DNA of 64,000 bases from Actinoplanes sp. NBRC 103695 (lineage in GTDB: Bacteria > Actinomycetota > Actinomycetes > Mycobacteriales > Micromonosporaceae): positions 62,001 to 126,000 of the forward strand of contig NZ_BSTL01000017.1 in the NCBI RefSeq assembly GCF_030269485.1, written 5' to 3'. The notes beneath the pieces were generated by a model. The model worked only from the letters and a program-made list of their open reading frames with translations, did not search any database and had not been told where the DNA came from. A program made the translations under genes and the position numbers. Positions 63,017-64,000 of this stretch are shown here, piece by piece (the stretch's first letter is position 1; every line of letters begins with the position of its first letter).

Positions 63017-63747
63017 GCGTCGCGCCGGTGGAAGAGGACGGCGCCGACTGCCAGGAAGGCTGCGATCCAGGCGGTCATCACGAGGCCGGCCGTGACGGGC
63101 GCGATGCGGACCGGGAAGTCGGATCCCTGGAGGAACATCTGCGCGCCGACGATGTCGGGCAGGTAGGCGGCCGCCGATGTGACCTTCGTCAGCAGGTAGG
63201 ACACCGAGACCACGGTGCTGTTCACGATCAGGAGGGTGAGCGGCACGATGCCGTTGCGGGTGATCAGCGTGATCGCATAAGCCAGCAGGGCCAGCAGCAC
63301 CCAGTACAGGGCCGCCGCGGCGATCCGCCCGAAGGCCGGCACCTGCACCCGGTCGCCGTGCATCACCTGGGTCAGCCCGATCGTCGCGGCGGCCGCGACG
63401 ATCGCCTGCACGCCCACCACCAGGACCAGCGCGGCGGTCTTCGCCGTCAGCAGGCGCATCCGGTGCGGCACGGCGATCAGCGTCGCGGTCAGCTGCCGGG
63501 CCCGCGGCGCGTCGTCGCCGGTCGACGTGAACTCGCTGCTCACGATGACCACCCCGAGGATCATCGGGCCGATCAGGCCGACGCCGAGCTCGACCAGGCC
63601 GAGGTCGGCGCCGGCCAAGCCGGCGCGCCGGACCGCGGGCGCGTTGACCAGCACCACGAGCGGCGACAGGAGTGTGCCCAGCAGCAGGCCGATGCGTGCG
63701 GTCGGCAACCCGAGCAGTTTGTGCAGCTCGGCGCGGATCAGGCTCAC
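63013..63747 (-). CDS. ABC transporter permease, ABC-2 type
   Basis: The 244-residue protein begins VSLIRAELHKLLGLPTARIGLLLG and has six membrane helices, with VVIVSSEFTSTGDDAPRARQLTATLIAVPHRMRLLTAK in the second loop, the pattern of actinobacterial ABC-2 permeases (compare 19832). The GTG at 63747 overlaps the ATPase stop (GTGA); a GTG at 63750 is equally possible. With the ATPase it forms a second exporter in the window; the substrate is unknown. Confidence 0.85.
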   Translation of the reverse strand: MSLIRAELHKLLGLPTARIGLLLGTLLSPLVVLVNAPAVRRAGLAGADLGLVELGVGLIGPMILGVVIVSSEFTSTGDDAPRARQLTATLIAVPHRMRLLTAKTAALVLVVGVQAIVAAAATIGLTQVMHGDRVQVPAFGRIAAAALYWVLLALLAYAITLITRNGIVPLTLLIVNSTVVSVSYLLTKVTSAAAYLPDIVGAQMFLQGSDFPVRIAPVTAGLVMTAWIAAFLAVGAVLFHRRDA

Positions 63748-64000
63748 CACGGGCCACCACCCTCGGTCAGCGCGAAGAACGCGTCCTCCAGAGTGCGATG
63801 GTCGCCGACCACGTCGGCCAGCACGCCCTGCGTCACGATGCGCCCCTTGGCGATCACGACCACGTCGTCGGCGGTCTCGGCCAGCTCGCCCATCAGATGA
63901 CTCGACAGCAGCACGGTGTGCCCGCGTGCGGCCCGCTCGCGCAGGAAGTCACGCATCCACCGGATGCCGGCCGGATCGAGGCCGTTCACCGGCTCGTCCA
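63744..64000 (-). CDS. ABC transporter ATP-binding protein (partial)
   Basis: Only the C-terminal ~85 residues are in the window; the gene runs off the right edge. Visible are the Walker B end DEPVNGLDPAGIRWMRDFL, the H-loop TVLLSSHLMGE and the usual C-terminal domain (VVVIAKGRIVTQGVLADVVGDHRTLEDAFF). It closely resembles the ATPase at 22032 and starts a three-gene exporter operon with the permeases at 63013 and 62444. Confidence 0.88.
   Translation of the reverse strand, partial: DEPVNGLDPAGIRWMRDFLRERAARGHTVLLSSHLMGELAETADDVVVIAKGRIVTQGVLADVVGDHRTLEDAFFALTEGGGPW

Overview
The window is high-GC DNA from a filamentous actinomycete. GTG starts, four-base ATGA/GTGA gene overlaps, many short regulator-enzyme units and a mix of secreted glycosidases, an orphan polyketide synthase and an actinobacterial-style type VII secretion locus are all typical. 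The content resembles Actinoplanes or other Micromonosporaceae, but that is an inference: no rRNA, tRNA or housekeeping marker is present.

Layout. 1-5114: small-molecule oxidoreductases with a LysR regulator, a broken alpha/beta hydrolase and a redoxin-like gene. 5131-14388: glycan degradation (GH31, secreted GH78, GH42 beta-galactosidase) with an XRE regulator and a zinc alcohol dehydrogenase; a decayed foreign fragment lies at 6920-7152. 14518-19010: a sugar-type operator, a membrane Ser/Thr kinase with an extracellular CBM32-like domain, then an overlapping ECF sigma / anti-sigma-like / GT87 operon. 19023-19790: a gene-free composite inverted-repeat element. 19832-24639: an ABC exporter operon facing a two-component system. 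24888-37213: a type VII secretion locus, with two paralogous LysM membrane proteins at its ends, an EssC-like ATPase, two WXG100-type proteins, an unknown partner protein and a papain-fold (glutamine-deamidase type) toxin with an Imm35-like immunity gene. A second composite repeat element lies inside this locus.

37255-42146: a sugar or sugar-acid catabolic unit (FGGY kinase, LacD/YihT-like aldolase, LacI regulator, SDR, divergent P-loop kinase) around gluconate-type operators. 42107-44473: a KAP-type membrane NTPase. 44621-49749: small oxidoreductase and membrane genes, a ROK regulator with a GH27-CBM35 alpha-galactosidase, and a secreted protein. 50022-57095: one gene encoding a whole polyketide synthase line (ligase-KS-AT-DH-KR-ACP-TE) with no other biosynthetic gene beside it. 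57416-62055: TetR and LysR units controlling small dehydrogenases. 62444-64000: a second ABC exporter operon, cut by the window edge.

How the genes work together. Several sugar-linked units (GH31, GH78, GH42, GH27, the LacI/FGGY cluster) each carry their own regulator or a visible LacI-type operator. The kinase with a sugar-binding ectodomain lies behind such an operator, which suggests that sugar sensing is tied to envelope signalling. The type VII locus looks like a compact contact-toxin device. A recurring layout feature is that five convergent gene junctions are filled with tandem or inverted repeats, two of them with related ~770-870 bp elements, while other convergent genes overlap or are separated by one hairpin.
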